From Verrucomicrobiota bacterium JB022 (GTDB lineage Bacteria > Verrucomicrobiota > Verrucomicrobiia > Opitutales > Oceanipulchritudinaceae), in NCBI GenBank assembly GCA_030673845.1, contig JAUTCQ010000017.1, positions 1-64,000 of the forward strand: DNA of 64,000 nt, given 5' to 3'. Below, piece by piece: positions 50,937 through 59,428 of the stretch. The notes beneath the pieces are model-generated. The model did not search any database. It was not told where the DNA came from and worked only from the letters and a program-made list of their open reading frames with translations. Both the position numbers and the translations under genes were made by a program. How positions within the stretch are numbered: the stretch's first letter is position 1; the number at the start of each line of letters is the position of its first letter.

Positions 50937-53021
50937 ATGCCTTTTTCCCGCCACCTCATCCGCCTGGCGCTCGACGCCAATTCGTTCGAGCCGCCCCTCG
51001 ATGCGCGCCGCAACGCCGTGCCCGCCTTCTGGAGCGGGCGCGACGTCAGCATCCAGTTCGGCCTTTTCGATCAAGGTCAGCTCATCGACTCCGGAGACCT
51101 CGCGAGCTTTACCTTTACGCTCAAGCGCCTCCCGCCCGACCGCTCGGTGCCGCATTGGGACGACCCGGTCTACCTCACGCGCACGGCGCTCGTCACCAGC
51201 AACGAAGTCACGCCCACCGAATGGACCAACGGCACCGACCAGCACCTCGTGCTCCACTTCACGGGCGACGAGACGCAACTTGAGCCCGGCACCTACTGGC
51301 TCAGCGCCACCTGCACGAGCAAAGACAATCCTTCGCGGCAAATCACGTTCGGGGCCGGTCCGCTGGAGGTGTTTAGCGATGGCTACGCGAGCGGCGGGGT
51401 CGCCCCCGTGTTGACCGGCATGGCCTACAGCAAAGCGGAAGCCGACGCGCGCTTCCTCACCCAGCTGCAGGCCGCTGTCGATTACATGCCCGCCGATCAG
51501 GACCTCTTGCCGTTGATCGACCCGACCGCGGCGCGCGCGGCCTTTGCCGTCCCTTCGCGGGAGGAGTGCCTGCAGCGGACCTCCGCCCAGCGGGGAGGTG
51601 CGCGCCTGGAGGCGGGCCAATACGTCGAAGGCCTGTCCAACGGCTTCAACTGGGGGGTGGGCAGCGGGACGGTTCGCCTTTGCCTCGCGCTCGATAACTG
51701 GCGCCCGGGGGCGGACAACGTGCTGTGGACCTCCCACCGGAGCGGCAACAACCGCTGGCGTTGGGAGATCGCGGCGACTGGCGACTGGCGCTTTGTGTGG
51801 ACGCTGGCCGACGGTAGCGAGCAGGTGGCGACCTTGCCCGACCCGGGCCTGATCGACGGCTCCATCTACGATCTGGTGCTGGTGGTGGAGCCTTCCGCAA
51901 GTATGGTCGTATACGTCGATGGAGCCGCGCGATTTACGGTCAGCCTGGCGGCCGTCGCCCCGGCCAATCTGGGCCATGGCAACAACGAGCCCAGCCAGGT
52001 GCTGCCGGGTGAAGGGCTGTCGGGTGAGCTCTACGACCAGCTACTGGTGCTCAACCATGCCTTGGGCGCGGCAGAGATCGCACGGCTGGCGCTGCGACCG
52101 GCGGGTTGGCACCTGCTGCGGACGGTGTCGGGGGCCAATCTGCTCAACAATGCCGACTTCACGGCGGGCGGTGCGGGGTGGGCCACTGTCGTTTCTTCGC
52201 CCGCCCAGCTCAGTTACCCGGCGGAAGGATTTTTGGGCTCCCCCAGCCTCAAGATCAACCGTTCCGCCGGTGGCGGCACGAATGCGCTGATCTACCAGAA
52301 CGTGAACCTCGCGATCTATGGCGGCAAAGCCCTGCGCTTTCACTTCCGCTATCGCACCGAGGGGACGGACGCCGTGGCGCTGTTGCTGCGGGAGGAGGGC
52401 GGCTCATTTACTCAGCTCGCTTCGGCCGACTTGCCGGTCAACGTGCCTTGGCGGCGGATGTCCTTGGATCTCACGGTGCCGACGTCCATCAGTTCGGCGT
52501 TGTTCGCATTTTACAGCACGGGCGTCTGGCGGCGTAACATCCTGTGGGCCGATGATATGCTGCTGACCGAGGTAGGCGTGACCATGCGGGTGGATCTCGC
52601 CTCGGGCGGCGCATCCCGGCTGCCCAGCAGCAACGGAAGCGATTGGGCCGTGCGGGGCGGTGAGCCGCAGCACCTGCAGCCCGCCTACCCCGGAGAGCGG
52701 CGCCGGGAGGCTACCTTTTGGAGAGCTGCAGACATCGGCACGGCGGCGGCCAGCAATTGGCTGACGACCTTGCGCCCCGGCTGGACGGTCGAAGAGGTGT
52801 GGCTGCAGGTGACGACTGCAGGCAGTGCCGGTGAGGCCGTGCAGCTCGGGACGGCGGCCAACCCGACCCGCTGGGGTGCTTATTCGCTGGCGGCGACGGG
52901 GTGGCAGCGCGCGGTGCCGACCGAGCCTTGGCCCGGGTTCCAAACCGAGGAGGCTTATCTGCGGCTCAACCAGGCGGGCACCTCGCAATTCCGCCTCTGG
53001 CTGCACCTGCGTGCCGGTTGA
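50937..53021 (+). CDS. Large fibre-like protein with LamG-type domain
   Basis: The product has 694 residues and no signal peptide. Residues 1-150 form an N-terminal strand-rich domain that starts RLALDANSFEPPLDARRNAV and contains VPAFWSGRDVSIQFGLFDQG. Near residue 163, YSKAEADARFLTQL resembles the trimerisation segment of tail fibres. Residues about 215-380 look like a concanavalin/LamG sandwich (SIYDLVLVVEPSASMVVYVD), followed by another carbohydrate-binding-like sandwich (GGKALRFHFRYRTEG). It is probably a receptor- or substrate-binding fibre on the particle. Confidence 0.75.
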   Translation: MPFSRHLIRLALDANSFEPPLDARRNAVPAFWSGRDVSIQFGLFDQGQLIDSGDLASFTFTLKRLPPDRSVPHWDDPVYLTRTALVTSNEVTPTEWTNGTDQHLVLHFTGDETQLEPGTYWLSATCTSKDNPSRQITFGAGPLEVFSDGYASGGVAPVLTGMAYSKAEADARFLTQLQAAVDYMPADQDLLPLIDPTAARAAFAVPSREECLQRTSAQRGGARLEAGQYVEGLSNGFNWGVGSGTVRLCLALDNWRPGADNVLWTSHRSGNNRWRWEIAATGDWRFVWTLADGSEQVATLPDPGLIDGSIYDLVLVVEPSASMVVYVDGAARFTVSLAAVAPANLGHGNNEPSQVLPGEGLSGELYDQLLVLNHALGAAEIARLALRPAGWHLLRTVSGANLLNNADFTAGGAGWATVVSSPAQLSYPAEGFLGSPSLKINRSAGGGTNALIYQNVNLAIYGGKALRFHFRYRTEGTDAVALLLREEGGSFTQLASADLPVNVPWRRMSLDLTVPTSISSALFAFYSTGVWRRNILWADDMLLTEVGVTMRVDLASGGASRLPSSNGSDWAVRGGEPQHLQPAYPGERRREATFWRAADIGTAAASNWLTTLRPGWTVEEVWLQVTTAGSAGEAVQLGTAANPTRWGAYSLAATGWQRAVPTEPWPGFQTEEAYLRLNQAGTSQFRLWLHLRAG

Positions 53022-53100
53022 GCGCCACGTTTGAGGCCCAACCTGCCGCAACCGGTGTATTTCGTTTGAAAACTGCCGGGATTGCGGCAGGCTGGTGCCT

Positions 53101-53877
53101 ATGTGGCAGCTCTTTTCCCGAACCTGGATCTGTGGCCTGTTGGCCCTGACGCTTCTGCCGCTGAACGCGGCGGCTCAACGCCTGTTGACCGACCTCGACG
53201 CCGTGCTGGCCAAGTACATCGAGGCCAACGGCGGGCAAAAGGAGATGGATGCCGTCCAGTCGCTCCGGGTGATCGGCAAGTATACGATGGAGGGTAAGAC
53301 CTTCGACCTCAACATCCTCAAGCGCCGCCCGGATCTGAAGGTCGTCTCGTATGCACAGGAAGGCGTCACGATTACGATCGGCTACGATGGGCAGCGCGTG
53401 TGGCGCCAGATCGACTCGCCCCAAGGCCGCCGGGTGGAGCCGATGGAAGGCCCCGAAGCCCAGGAATTCATTGGCGGGATCGACTTCGACGGGCCGCTGG
53501 TCGGCAAGCCCGGGGTGGGCGAGACCCGCAAGCTGCTGGAGCCCGAACGCATTGGCCGCGTCGACTATTACCGCATCGAGCTGACCAAGGCTGACGGCAA
53601 GCGCATCGTTTATTACATCGACTCGCGCACCATGCGGGAGGCCAAAAACCTCGAATACACCACTTCCGCCACGGGCGAGGAGACGGTGAAAGAGAATTTC
53701 CTCAGCGATTACGCACAATACGACGGCATCTGGCTGGCCCGAAAGATCGAGGCCGTGAGCGATGGCGAGCGCCAGTCGCTGCTCGAAGTGTCCAACGTGC
53801 AAATCAACCCGGGCATCATTCGCTCCTACTTCAGCATGCCGTCTCCCGCCGTGCGCAAGCCGGCTTCGGCCAAGTGA
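53101..53877 (+). CDS. LolA-like periplasmic outer-membrane lipoprotein-sorting family protein
   Basis: The product has 258 residues from the ATG at 53101. A signal peptide (TWICGLLALTLLPLNAAAQ) precedes a LolA/LppX-like half-barrel: YIEANGGQKEMDAVQSLRVI, LNILKRRPDLKVVSYAQEGV, GYDGQRVWRQID, and YYIDSRTMREAKNLEY. Such folds carry acyl chains of lipids or lipoproteins. It is 12 bases before the YdbH-like gene, so a shared operon and role in lipid transport are likely. The exact ligand is not known. Confidence 0.75.
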   Translation: MWQLFSRTWICGLLALTLLPLNAAAQRLLTDLDAVLAKYIEANGGQKEMDAVQSLRVIGKYTMEGKTFDLNILKRRPDLKVVSYAQEGVTITIGYDGQRVWRQIDSPQGRRVEPMEGPEAQEFIGGIDFDGPLVGKPGVGETRKLLEPERIGRVDYYRIELTKADGKRIVYYIDSRTMREAKNLEYTTSATGEETVKENFLSDYAQYDGIWLARKIEAVSDGERQSLLEVSNVQINPGIIRSYFSMPSPAVRKPASAK

Positions 53878-53889
53878 GGCTGCTGATCC

Positions 53890-56800
53890 ATGGCGTCGGC
53901 TCCTCGCTCCTCGGTTTGGCGATTTTGGGTGCCTCTGGCCGCAGGGACGCTCGTGGGCGGAGCCTTGGCCGTCAACGCCATCCGGCAAGGCCTGCCCGGG
54001 TGGGTTGAAAACTGGCTGGAAGGCTGGGTCGCGCAAGACGTGGGCGGCCAGCTCGACCTCGAAGTCGCCTCTGCCAGCCTGTCGCACCTCGACGCCCCGC
54101 AGCTCAACTGGACCGGCCCCGGCTGGGAACTGCAGGGCGAGGGCGCGCAGGCGGATTATTTTTGGCTGCCCGGCCAGCCCTTCGCGCTGCAATACCTCGG
54201 CTTCGATTCGCTCACGCTGACGCTCGACCCGAGCCAGACGATTGCCTGGCCCGAGCCGGCCCGCCCCGCTACGACTGCGGCCGCGCTGCCGCCTCCGCGG
54301 GAGGTGCCGCTGGCCCCCCCTTTGCCGCAGGATGGCCCGCCGCCCGCCCCTCCGGTTGTCGCGCCTGTGGCTGAGACCAGGCCTCCGCCTGCTCCCACTG
54401 TCGAACCCGACCCCGTCGAGCTGCCGACTGCTCCCGTCGCGACGGCACCCGAGCCTTGGCCCGTGCCCGCAGTTCCGCCCCAATGGCTCCCACGTTGGGA
54501 CGGTGACGCGCTGGAGACGGTGCTGCAGGGCTTGTGGGATTTCCAGATCGGCGCGGTAACGGTGCCTCAGGGCGAGCTGCGGATCTTGCGGGGCGAGGAA
54601 GCGCCGTTGACCTGGCCGTGGCAGCTGCATTGGCAGGACGATGGCCGCGAGCTGACCGGAGCTTTCGAAGGGCAAGGCGCTTCTTTGGATTTGCACCTTG
54701 CGGTCGACGGCGTGCGCCCGGAATGGACCGAGTTGAGCCTGTCGCTCGATATGGCCGGGCGTGAAGCCTGGACGCCTTGGCTCGAAAGCTTCGCGGTGGA
54801 GGCCCCTGCCGGGCTCGAATGGGGTGGGGCGCAGGCGGAGGCTCTTTTCCGCGCCCGCCCGGGCGAAGCCCCGCACACCGCATTGCTGATCGAGGGGCAG
54901 AATTGGCGCTACGACGACGGAGAGGGCCTGACCGCCGGGCTGGAGCGCATCGTGCTCGCCGCCGAGGGCCACGACTGGGACGATCTGGAGGTGAATGGCG
55001 CCCTGCGTTCGCACGCCCTGAGCTTTGGCGACTGGCAGGTGGACCCCTTCGACGTGATCGTCAAATACCCCGCGCCGCGCTACCTCAAGGTGGAGGTGCC
55101 AAACCTCGTGGCCCGGCAAGGTGATGCGATCCACGCCCGGGCGGCCTTCCGCGCTTTTGTGCAAGCCCCGTGGAAGCATCCCCAGCCGCAGGCCGAGTGG
55201 GAGCTGGCGCTGCAGGAGGCCCACCTTTTAAGCGAGTCGCAGCCGCACAGTCTGGAGCCGTTTTCGATCTTTGGCAAAGCCATCGCCGGCGGCTGGAGCG
55301 TGCAGGCTTCGCCCATCTCCGTCGCGGAGTTTCCGGACTGGTCGCTGGCGGATATCGAGGGGGCCGTGCATACCTTTCGACAGGCCGCCGAGGTGAGCGC
55401 CGAGCTGCGTTCGCGCAACGTGCCACTGCTGAATCTGGCAGCGCAGGTCGACGGTTTGAGCCCGCTGGACGCGGTCGCCTGGCAGATCCGCTCGCCGGGC
55501 GAAGCTCCCGCCACCGACTTGGAAGGCACGGTCGATCTTTCTGGGGAGGCTCCGGTGGTGGCGTGGCAGGGCAAGCTGGCGGCGGGTCTGCTGGAGGCCG
55601 TGCGGGCCTTTTTGCCGAGCGACTGGGCCGATTTGCAGGCGCAGGGTTCGCTCGCCTTCGGCTCGTCGGAGCTGACGCTGGGCGAGCAGCCGACCGGCGT
55701 GGTGGAGCTGCGTCCGCAGTTGACGCAGCTCGGTAGCGCCGCGCAGGGCTGGCAACTCCGCGACCTGAACGGCACCTTGCGCTTGGCCAACCCCTACGGC
55801 TTTTGGCTGCCCCAGGGGCCGGAAACTCATTTGACGCTCGCCCGCGCCAGCTCTCCCGGCACGCCGGAGTGGGACCTGCGGGGCCTTTCGCTGAAGATGC
55901 CGACTGAGGCTCCGCACGCGCAGCTCCACGCGGTGATGCACGACGGCCTCACCGGTGCCCGCGCGCTGGACGTGCAGGCAGAGGCGGACTGGACGCAGGG
56001 CTATACGCTGCAATCGACGCTGCAGAGCTTCCCGCCCGCCGGGCAAAAACCGCTGGTGCTCAAGCTCGACGCGCGCGCCACCTTGTTGCCATTGGTCGAT
56101 CGCGTGACCCTGCAGGGTGGGGGGGCGCTTGGTTCGCTGGGCCCGCTCAAGGCGCTGCTCGGCCCGGCCTGGGCAGGCGTGCGCTTCGGCGGGCAGTTGG
56201 AGGTGTCGGGCGAAGCCGGGCGCGCCAACCTGCTCGATTACACCGGCCACGCGCGCCTGCAGATCCGTGACGGTTCGCTGACCTGGGCCGAGGGCCGCAC
56301 CACCACTGGGCTCAACACGACGGTGCAGCTCGTCTACCAAGGCAACCAGCTCCGCAGCGACGGCCCCCAGACGCTGACCATTGCCGAAGTGAAGCAGGGC
56401 GAAGAGGTGCTGAAAAACGTGAGCGTACGCTTCAACCTGACCGCCTACCCGCAGCTCGCGGTCGAAGAAGTGGTGGCCGAGTGGCGCGGCGGGCAAGTCA
56501 CGCTGGAGCCCTTCGTCTACGACTTCGCCAACCCGGTTTTCGAGACAACAGTGCACCTCAAGGGGGTGGAGGCGCAGCCGATCGTTACCCAGTTGATGGG
56601 TTCGGCACTGGAGTTCATTGCCCGCTCTGGCCAAGTCAAAGGTGCCATCTTGCCTCTGAGCGGCTACCTTCCTGTCCGGTATGACCATGGACGTTTGAGT
56701 GCGGACAAGGGGGAGTTATCATTAACGACTCCAAATCAGCCCTTGGTGCGCCTGACCGACCGCGAGTTGGCTGAAAAATACCTTAACCTGGGAGAGCAGG

Positions 56801-57075
56801 TGCCGCCTACCCTACGCCCGGCAGTGGTGAACGCCGCATTGAACGGACTTCAGGTCGAGTATTTTCGCGCACGCATGTTCGATCCCAAGACGCCGCTGCA
56901 GCCGCTCGTCCTTGAGCTCGGAGTAGCGGCAAGAACCAAGGAGCTTGAACTGGAAGGCGTGCACATCCGGATGCCAATCAACCTCTTTGGTGATCGCGAG
57001 CAAGGCCAGCATACATCGTTCGAACAGGCGCTATGGGCCGTGCTACACATCGGACTGCCTGCCCCACGAAGATGA
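53890..57075 (+). CDS. YdbH-like intermembrane phospholipid transport protein
   Basis: The product has 1061 residues, near E. coli YdbH (about 880) plus a Pro-rich insert (residues about 135-200). An N-terminal anchor (FWVPLAAGTLVGGALAV) is followed by a long series of beta strands. The C-terminal region has VYDFANPVFETTVHLKGVEA, ARSGQVKGAILPLSGYLPVR, and LAEKYLNLGEQVPPTLR, as in the YdbH C-terminal domain. AsmA-like proteins of this group (with YhdP and TamB) form hydrophobic grooves between membranes. The YnbE-like and YdbL-like genes follow, giving the same order as in E. coli. Confidence 0.82.
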   Translation: MASAPRSSVWRFWVPLAAGTLVGGALAVNAIRQGLPGWVENWLEGWVAQDVGGQLDLEVASASLSHLDAPQLNWTGPGWELQGEGAQADYFWLPGQPFALQYLGFDSLTLTLDPSQTIAWPEPARPATTAAALPPPREVPLAPPLPQDGPPPAPPVVAPVAETRPPPAPTVEPDPVELPTAPVATAPEPWPVPAVPPQWLPRWDGDALETVLQGLWDFQIGAVTVPQGELRILRGEEAPLTWPWQLHWQDDGRELTGAFEGQGASLDLHLAVDGVRPEWTELSLSLDMAGREAWTPWLESFAVEAPAGLEWGGAQAEALFRARPGEAPHTALLIEGQNWRYDDGEGLTAGLERIVLAAEGHDWDDLEVNGALRSHALSFGDWQVDPFDVIVKYPAPRYLKVEVPNLVARQGDAIHARAAFRAFVQAPWKHPQPQAEWELALQEAHLLSESQPHSLEPFSIFGKAIAGGWSVQASPISVAEFPDWSLADIEGAVHTFRQAAEVSAELRSRNVPLLNLAAQVDGLSPLDAVAWQIRSPGEAPATDLEGTVDLSGEAPVVAWQGKLAAGLLEAVRAFLPSDWADLQAQGSLAFGSSELTLGEQPTGVVELRPQLTQLGSAAQGWQLRDLNGTLRLANPYGFWLPQGPETHLTLARASSPGTPEWDLRGLSLKMPTEAPHAQLHAVMHDGLTGARALDVQAEADWTQGYTLQSTLQSFPPAGQKPLVLKLDARATLLPLVDRVTLQGGGALGSLGPLKALLGPAWAGVRFGGQLEVSGEAGRANLLDYTGHARLQIRDGSLTWAEGRTTTGLNTTVQLVYQGNQLRSDGPQTLTIAEVKQGEEVLKNVSVRFNLTAYPQLAVEEVVAEWRGGQVTLEPFVYDFANPVFETTVHLKGVEAQPIVTQLMGSALEFIARSGQVKGAILPLSGYLPVRYDHGRLSADKGELSLTTPNQPLVRLTDRELAEKYLNLGEQVPPTLRPAVVNAALNGLQVEYFRARMFDPKTPLQPLVLELGVAARTKELELEGVHIRMPINLFGDREQGQHTSFEQALWAVLHIGLPAPRR

Positions 57076-57190
57076 CGCAGAAACCAAAGGCGGGCGTAAG
57101 AAGCCCTTGCACCTCCTCGCTTAAATTATCCGCGTCCATCTGCGGCTAAGAAATCACTAACGCCCGCCTTCCCGCATCTTCCGCGAATTG
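57076..57190. repeat. Gap with inverted repeat and a 'CATCTGCGGC' fragment
   Basis: GGCGGGCG near 57090 pairs with CGCCCGCC near 57161, enclosing ATCCGCGTCCATCTGCGGC, a relative of the repeat at 2607-2690. The gap interrupts an otherwise tight operon between the ydbH-like and ynbE-like genes. Confidence 0.5.
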
Positions 57191-57230
57191 GGTTGAAACC
57201 TTGCCTATTCTGCACAGGTTTGAAGAGAAC

Positions 57231-57458
57231 ATGTGGCGGCAAACTGGGCGACTCATCCCCGTGGCGCTGCTGGCTTTGAGTGCCGGTTGCATCCACGTCA
57301 AAACCGATCCGATCAAGATCGAGCCGATCTACGTCGAAGTGACGATCAACTACGAGATCCAGCGCGAGCTGGACGATATCTTCGGAGAGATCGACGCCGC
57401 TTCGACCACGACCGACTACGAACCCCTGGCGCCGGCCACTGAAACGGAGGAGCGATGA
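57231..57458 (+). CDS. YnbE-like small outer-membrane lipoprotein
   Basis: The product has 75 residues from the ATG at 57231. The signal peptide ends in a lipobox (LSAGC), and the mature part opens IHVKTDPIKIEPIYVEVTIN, followed by YEIQRELDDIF, the same plan as E. coli YnbE (short lipoprotein with an extended strand and a helix). In E. coli, YnbE pairs with the C-terminus of YdbH to complete the intermembrane bridge. Its stop overlaps the start of the YdbL-like gene by ATGA. Confidence 0.82.
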   Translation: MWRQTGRLIPVALLALSAGCIHVKTDPIKIEPIYVEVTINYEIQRELDDIFGEIDAASTTTDYEPLAPATETEER

Positions 57459-57835
57459 TGGAACGACGTAACTTTTTCCGCTGGCTGGGCTTCGTCTTGC
57501 TCGGCCTCTTTGCGCTGGGCACCACCGCTTTTGCCCAAGACGCCGCCGCGCGTGTGCGCGACCGCTTGCCCCAAGTCGATGCCCTCAAGGCCCAAGGCGC
57601 GGTCGGCGAGACCAACCGTGGCTACCTCGAAGCCCGCAGCAGCCTCAACGAACAGCAGACCCAACTCGTCGAGGCCGAAAACGCCGACCGCCGAGAGCTC
57701 TACTCGCTCGTGGCGCGCCGTACCGGCCAATCCGTAGCGGAGGTCGGCCAGCAACGCGCCATCCGCATTGCCGAGATCTCCCGCCCCGGCGTGTGGCTGC
57801 AAGACGCAGACGGCGACTGGTACCGCAAGAAGTAG
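57455..57835 (+). CDS. YdbL-like (DUF1318) periplasmic protein
   Basis: The product has 126 residues. After a signal peptide (LGFVLLGLFALGTTAFA), it reads DALKAQGAVGETNRGYLEAR, NADRRELYSLVARRTGQSVA, and ends in PGVWLQDADGDWYRKK, the pattern of DUF1318/YdbL. In E. coli, YdbL helps limit or control the YdbH-YnbE assembly. It is translationally coupled to the ynbE-like gene. A bidirectional terminator separates it from murE. Confidence 0.87.
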   Translation: MMERRNFFRWLGFVLLGLFALGTTAFAQDAAARVRDRLPQVDALKAQGAVGETNRGYLEARSSLNEQQTQLVEAENADRRELYSLVARRTGQSVAEVGQQRAIRIAEISRPGVWLQDADGDWYRKK

Positions 57836-57857
57836 CTGTCCCGCAATTTGTGAACGT

Positions 57858-57890
57858 AAAAGCCCGGTTCGTATGAGCCGGGCTTTTTTT
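57858..57890. terminator. Bidirectional terminator between ydbL-like and murE
   Basis: A stem AAAAGCCCGG / CCGGGCTTTT with a 10-base loop has T7 on the right and A4 on the left, so it can stop transcription from both convergent sides. Confidence 0.85.
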
Positions 57891-57899
57891 CGCCGAATC

Positions 57900-59366
57900 T
57901 TACCGCAGTGCTTTGACCACGGCGATGTCGCTGTAGGGGAGTTTGCGGGTGCCGATCTGCATGTAGTCTTCGTGGCCTTTGCCGGCGAGGACGAGCACGT
58001 CGCCGGGTTGGCTGGAGGCGTAGGCTTCGCGGATGGCGGCGGCGCGGTCGAGCTGCAGGGTTGTGGCCGGGTGCGGGCCGACACCGCGGCGAATGGCTTG
58101 CGCGATGGCTTCGGGCTCTTCGGTGCGCGGGTTGTCGTTGCTGATCCAGATGCGGTCGGCGTAGCGGGCCGCGATCTCGCCCATGAGGGGGCGTTTGCCC
58201 TTGTCGCGATCGCCCCCTGCCCCAAAAACGAGCAGCAACTGGCGAGGGTCGAACGCGCGCACGTTTTCCAGCAGGCGCTCGAGGCCGTCGGGATTGTGCG
58301 CGTAATCGACGATGGCGGTGGCGCCGTTGGGCAAAGGGAAGGCTTCCATGCGGCCCGGCAGCGGGCGGAAGCTGGCCAGGGCGCGCAGGAGGGCCTCCGG
58401 CTTGGCCCCGTAGGCCAGCAGGGTGGCGATGGCCGCGAGGGCGTTGGAGACCATGAAGCGGCCGAGCAGGCGCATGCGGGCGGGGTAACGCTGCCCTTGA
58501 TAGGCGAGCGTAAAGGTGGTTTCGCGCGCGCTGAGGTTGATAAAGATCGCCCGCACTTCGGCCCGTCGGTTCTTGATGCCGTAGCGGAGCACGGGCCCTT
58601 TGGCCGCATGGGCGAAGGTCTGCCACGCCGGATCGTCGGCATTGACAATGGCGGGGCAGCGGACCGGCAGTTGCTGGAAGAGCCGCAGCTTGGCCTCCAG
58701 GTAGGCTTCGGGGGTGCCGTGAAAGTCGAGGTGATCGCGCCCGAGGTTGAGGAAGACGGCGGCGCTGAACTTCATGCCCGCCACCCGCTCGAGCGCGAGG
58801 CCGTGGCTGGAGACTTCCATCGCGACGGCGTCGGCGTGGAGGTTGCGCAGGCGGGCGAGCAGGCGGTAGCCGTCTTCGGCCAGGGGGGTGGTGTAGACGC
58901 CCGCCTCGATGCGTTGGCCGTTGAGGTAGGTACCCAGCGTGCCGATACTGCCCGCGCGCCCCAACGTGTGCTGGTAGAGGTGGGCGATGAGCTGGGCAGT
59001 GGTCGATTTGCCGTTGGTGCCGGTGACGCCGATCAGCCGCAGCACTTGATCGGGCGCTCCCCAGAAGGCCCGGCAGAGTGTGCCGTACACGCGACGCGGC
59101 TCGGGCACCACGAGCTGGGAAAGCGCCAGATCTTCGGAAGCGCGGGGCGTAATGACCGCTCCGGCCCCACGCCGCACCGCCTCGCTGAGGTGGGCCAGGC
59201 CGTGCTGCCATTGCTGATACGCCAGAAATTCCTCCACCGCCGCGAAAACCATGCCGGGCTGCACACGCTCGACGCGACAGGTGACGCCTGAAATCGCTTG
59301 TTCCCGCTGGGAGTCAGGGCCTTGCAAAAGCTGGGCGAGCAGGCGCGCTTGCTGCGTGATCGGCAT
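57900..59366 (-). CDS. murE: UDP-MurNAc-L-Ala-D-Glu--meso-DAP ligase
   Basis: This Mur ligase adds the third residue of the peptidoglycan stem in the cytoplasm. From the ATG at 59366 the protein is 488 residues (a TTG at 59375 would add three). It has the ATP loop LIGVTGTNGKSTTAQLIAHL, TPLAEDGYRLLARLRNLHAD, MEVSSHGLALERVAG, NLGRDHLDFHGT, and the DNPRTEEP motif that marks meso-DAP rather than lysine specificity. No operon with other cell-wall genes is evident here. Confidence 0.95.
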   Translation of the reverse strand: MPITQQARLLAQLLQGPDSQREQAISGVTCRVERVQPGMVFAAVEEFLAYQQWQHGLAHLSEAVRRGAGAVITPRASEDLALSQLVVPEPRRVYGTLCRAFWGAPDQVLRLIGVTGTNGKSTTAQLIAHLYQHTLGRAGSIGTLGTYLNGQRIEAGVYTTPLAEDGYRLLARLRNLHADAVAMEVSSHGLALERVAGMKFSAAVFLNLGRDHLDFHGTPEAYLEAKLRLFQQLPVRCPAIVNADDPAWQTFAHAAKGPVLRYGIKNRRAEVRAIFINLSARETTFTLAYQGQRYPARMRLLGRFMVSNALAAIATLLAYGAKPEALLRALASFRPLPGRMEAFPLPNGATAIVDYAHNPDGLERLLENVRAFDPRQLLLVFGAGGDRDKGKRPLMGEIAARYADRIWISNDNPRTEEPEAIAQAIRRGVGPHPATTLQLDRAAAIREAYASSQPGDVLVLAGKGHEDYMQIGTRKLPYSDIAVVKALR

Positions 59367-59428
59367 ACTCCCCAATTAACCACCGCCCACCGCCAGTAGC
59401 AAGCCCACGCCTTGACAGTCCGCAGATC

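Larger units (their letters stand above)
44335..53021 (+). mobile_element. Mu-like head-only prophage remnant or capsid module
   Basis: Nine plus-strand genes encode, in Mu order, a small protein, gp28-like terminase, gp29-like portal, gpI-like protease, decoration-like protein, gpT-like capsid, gp36-like protein, an unknown and a fibre-like protein. No tail tube, sheath, tape measure, baseplate, transposase, integrase, repressor, lysis gene or attachment repeats were seen within or beside it. Frames are intact, with codon use like the neighbours. The edges given are the first and last genes of the module. Confidence 0.75.

Noticed and set aside
44014-53100. Attachment-site direct repeats flanking the capsid module
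   Set aside because: No repeat longer than chance was noticed at the two edges by eye.
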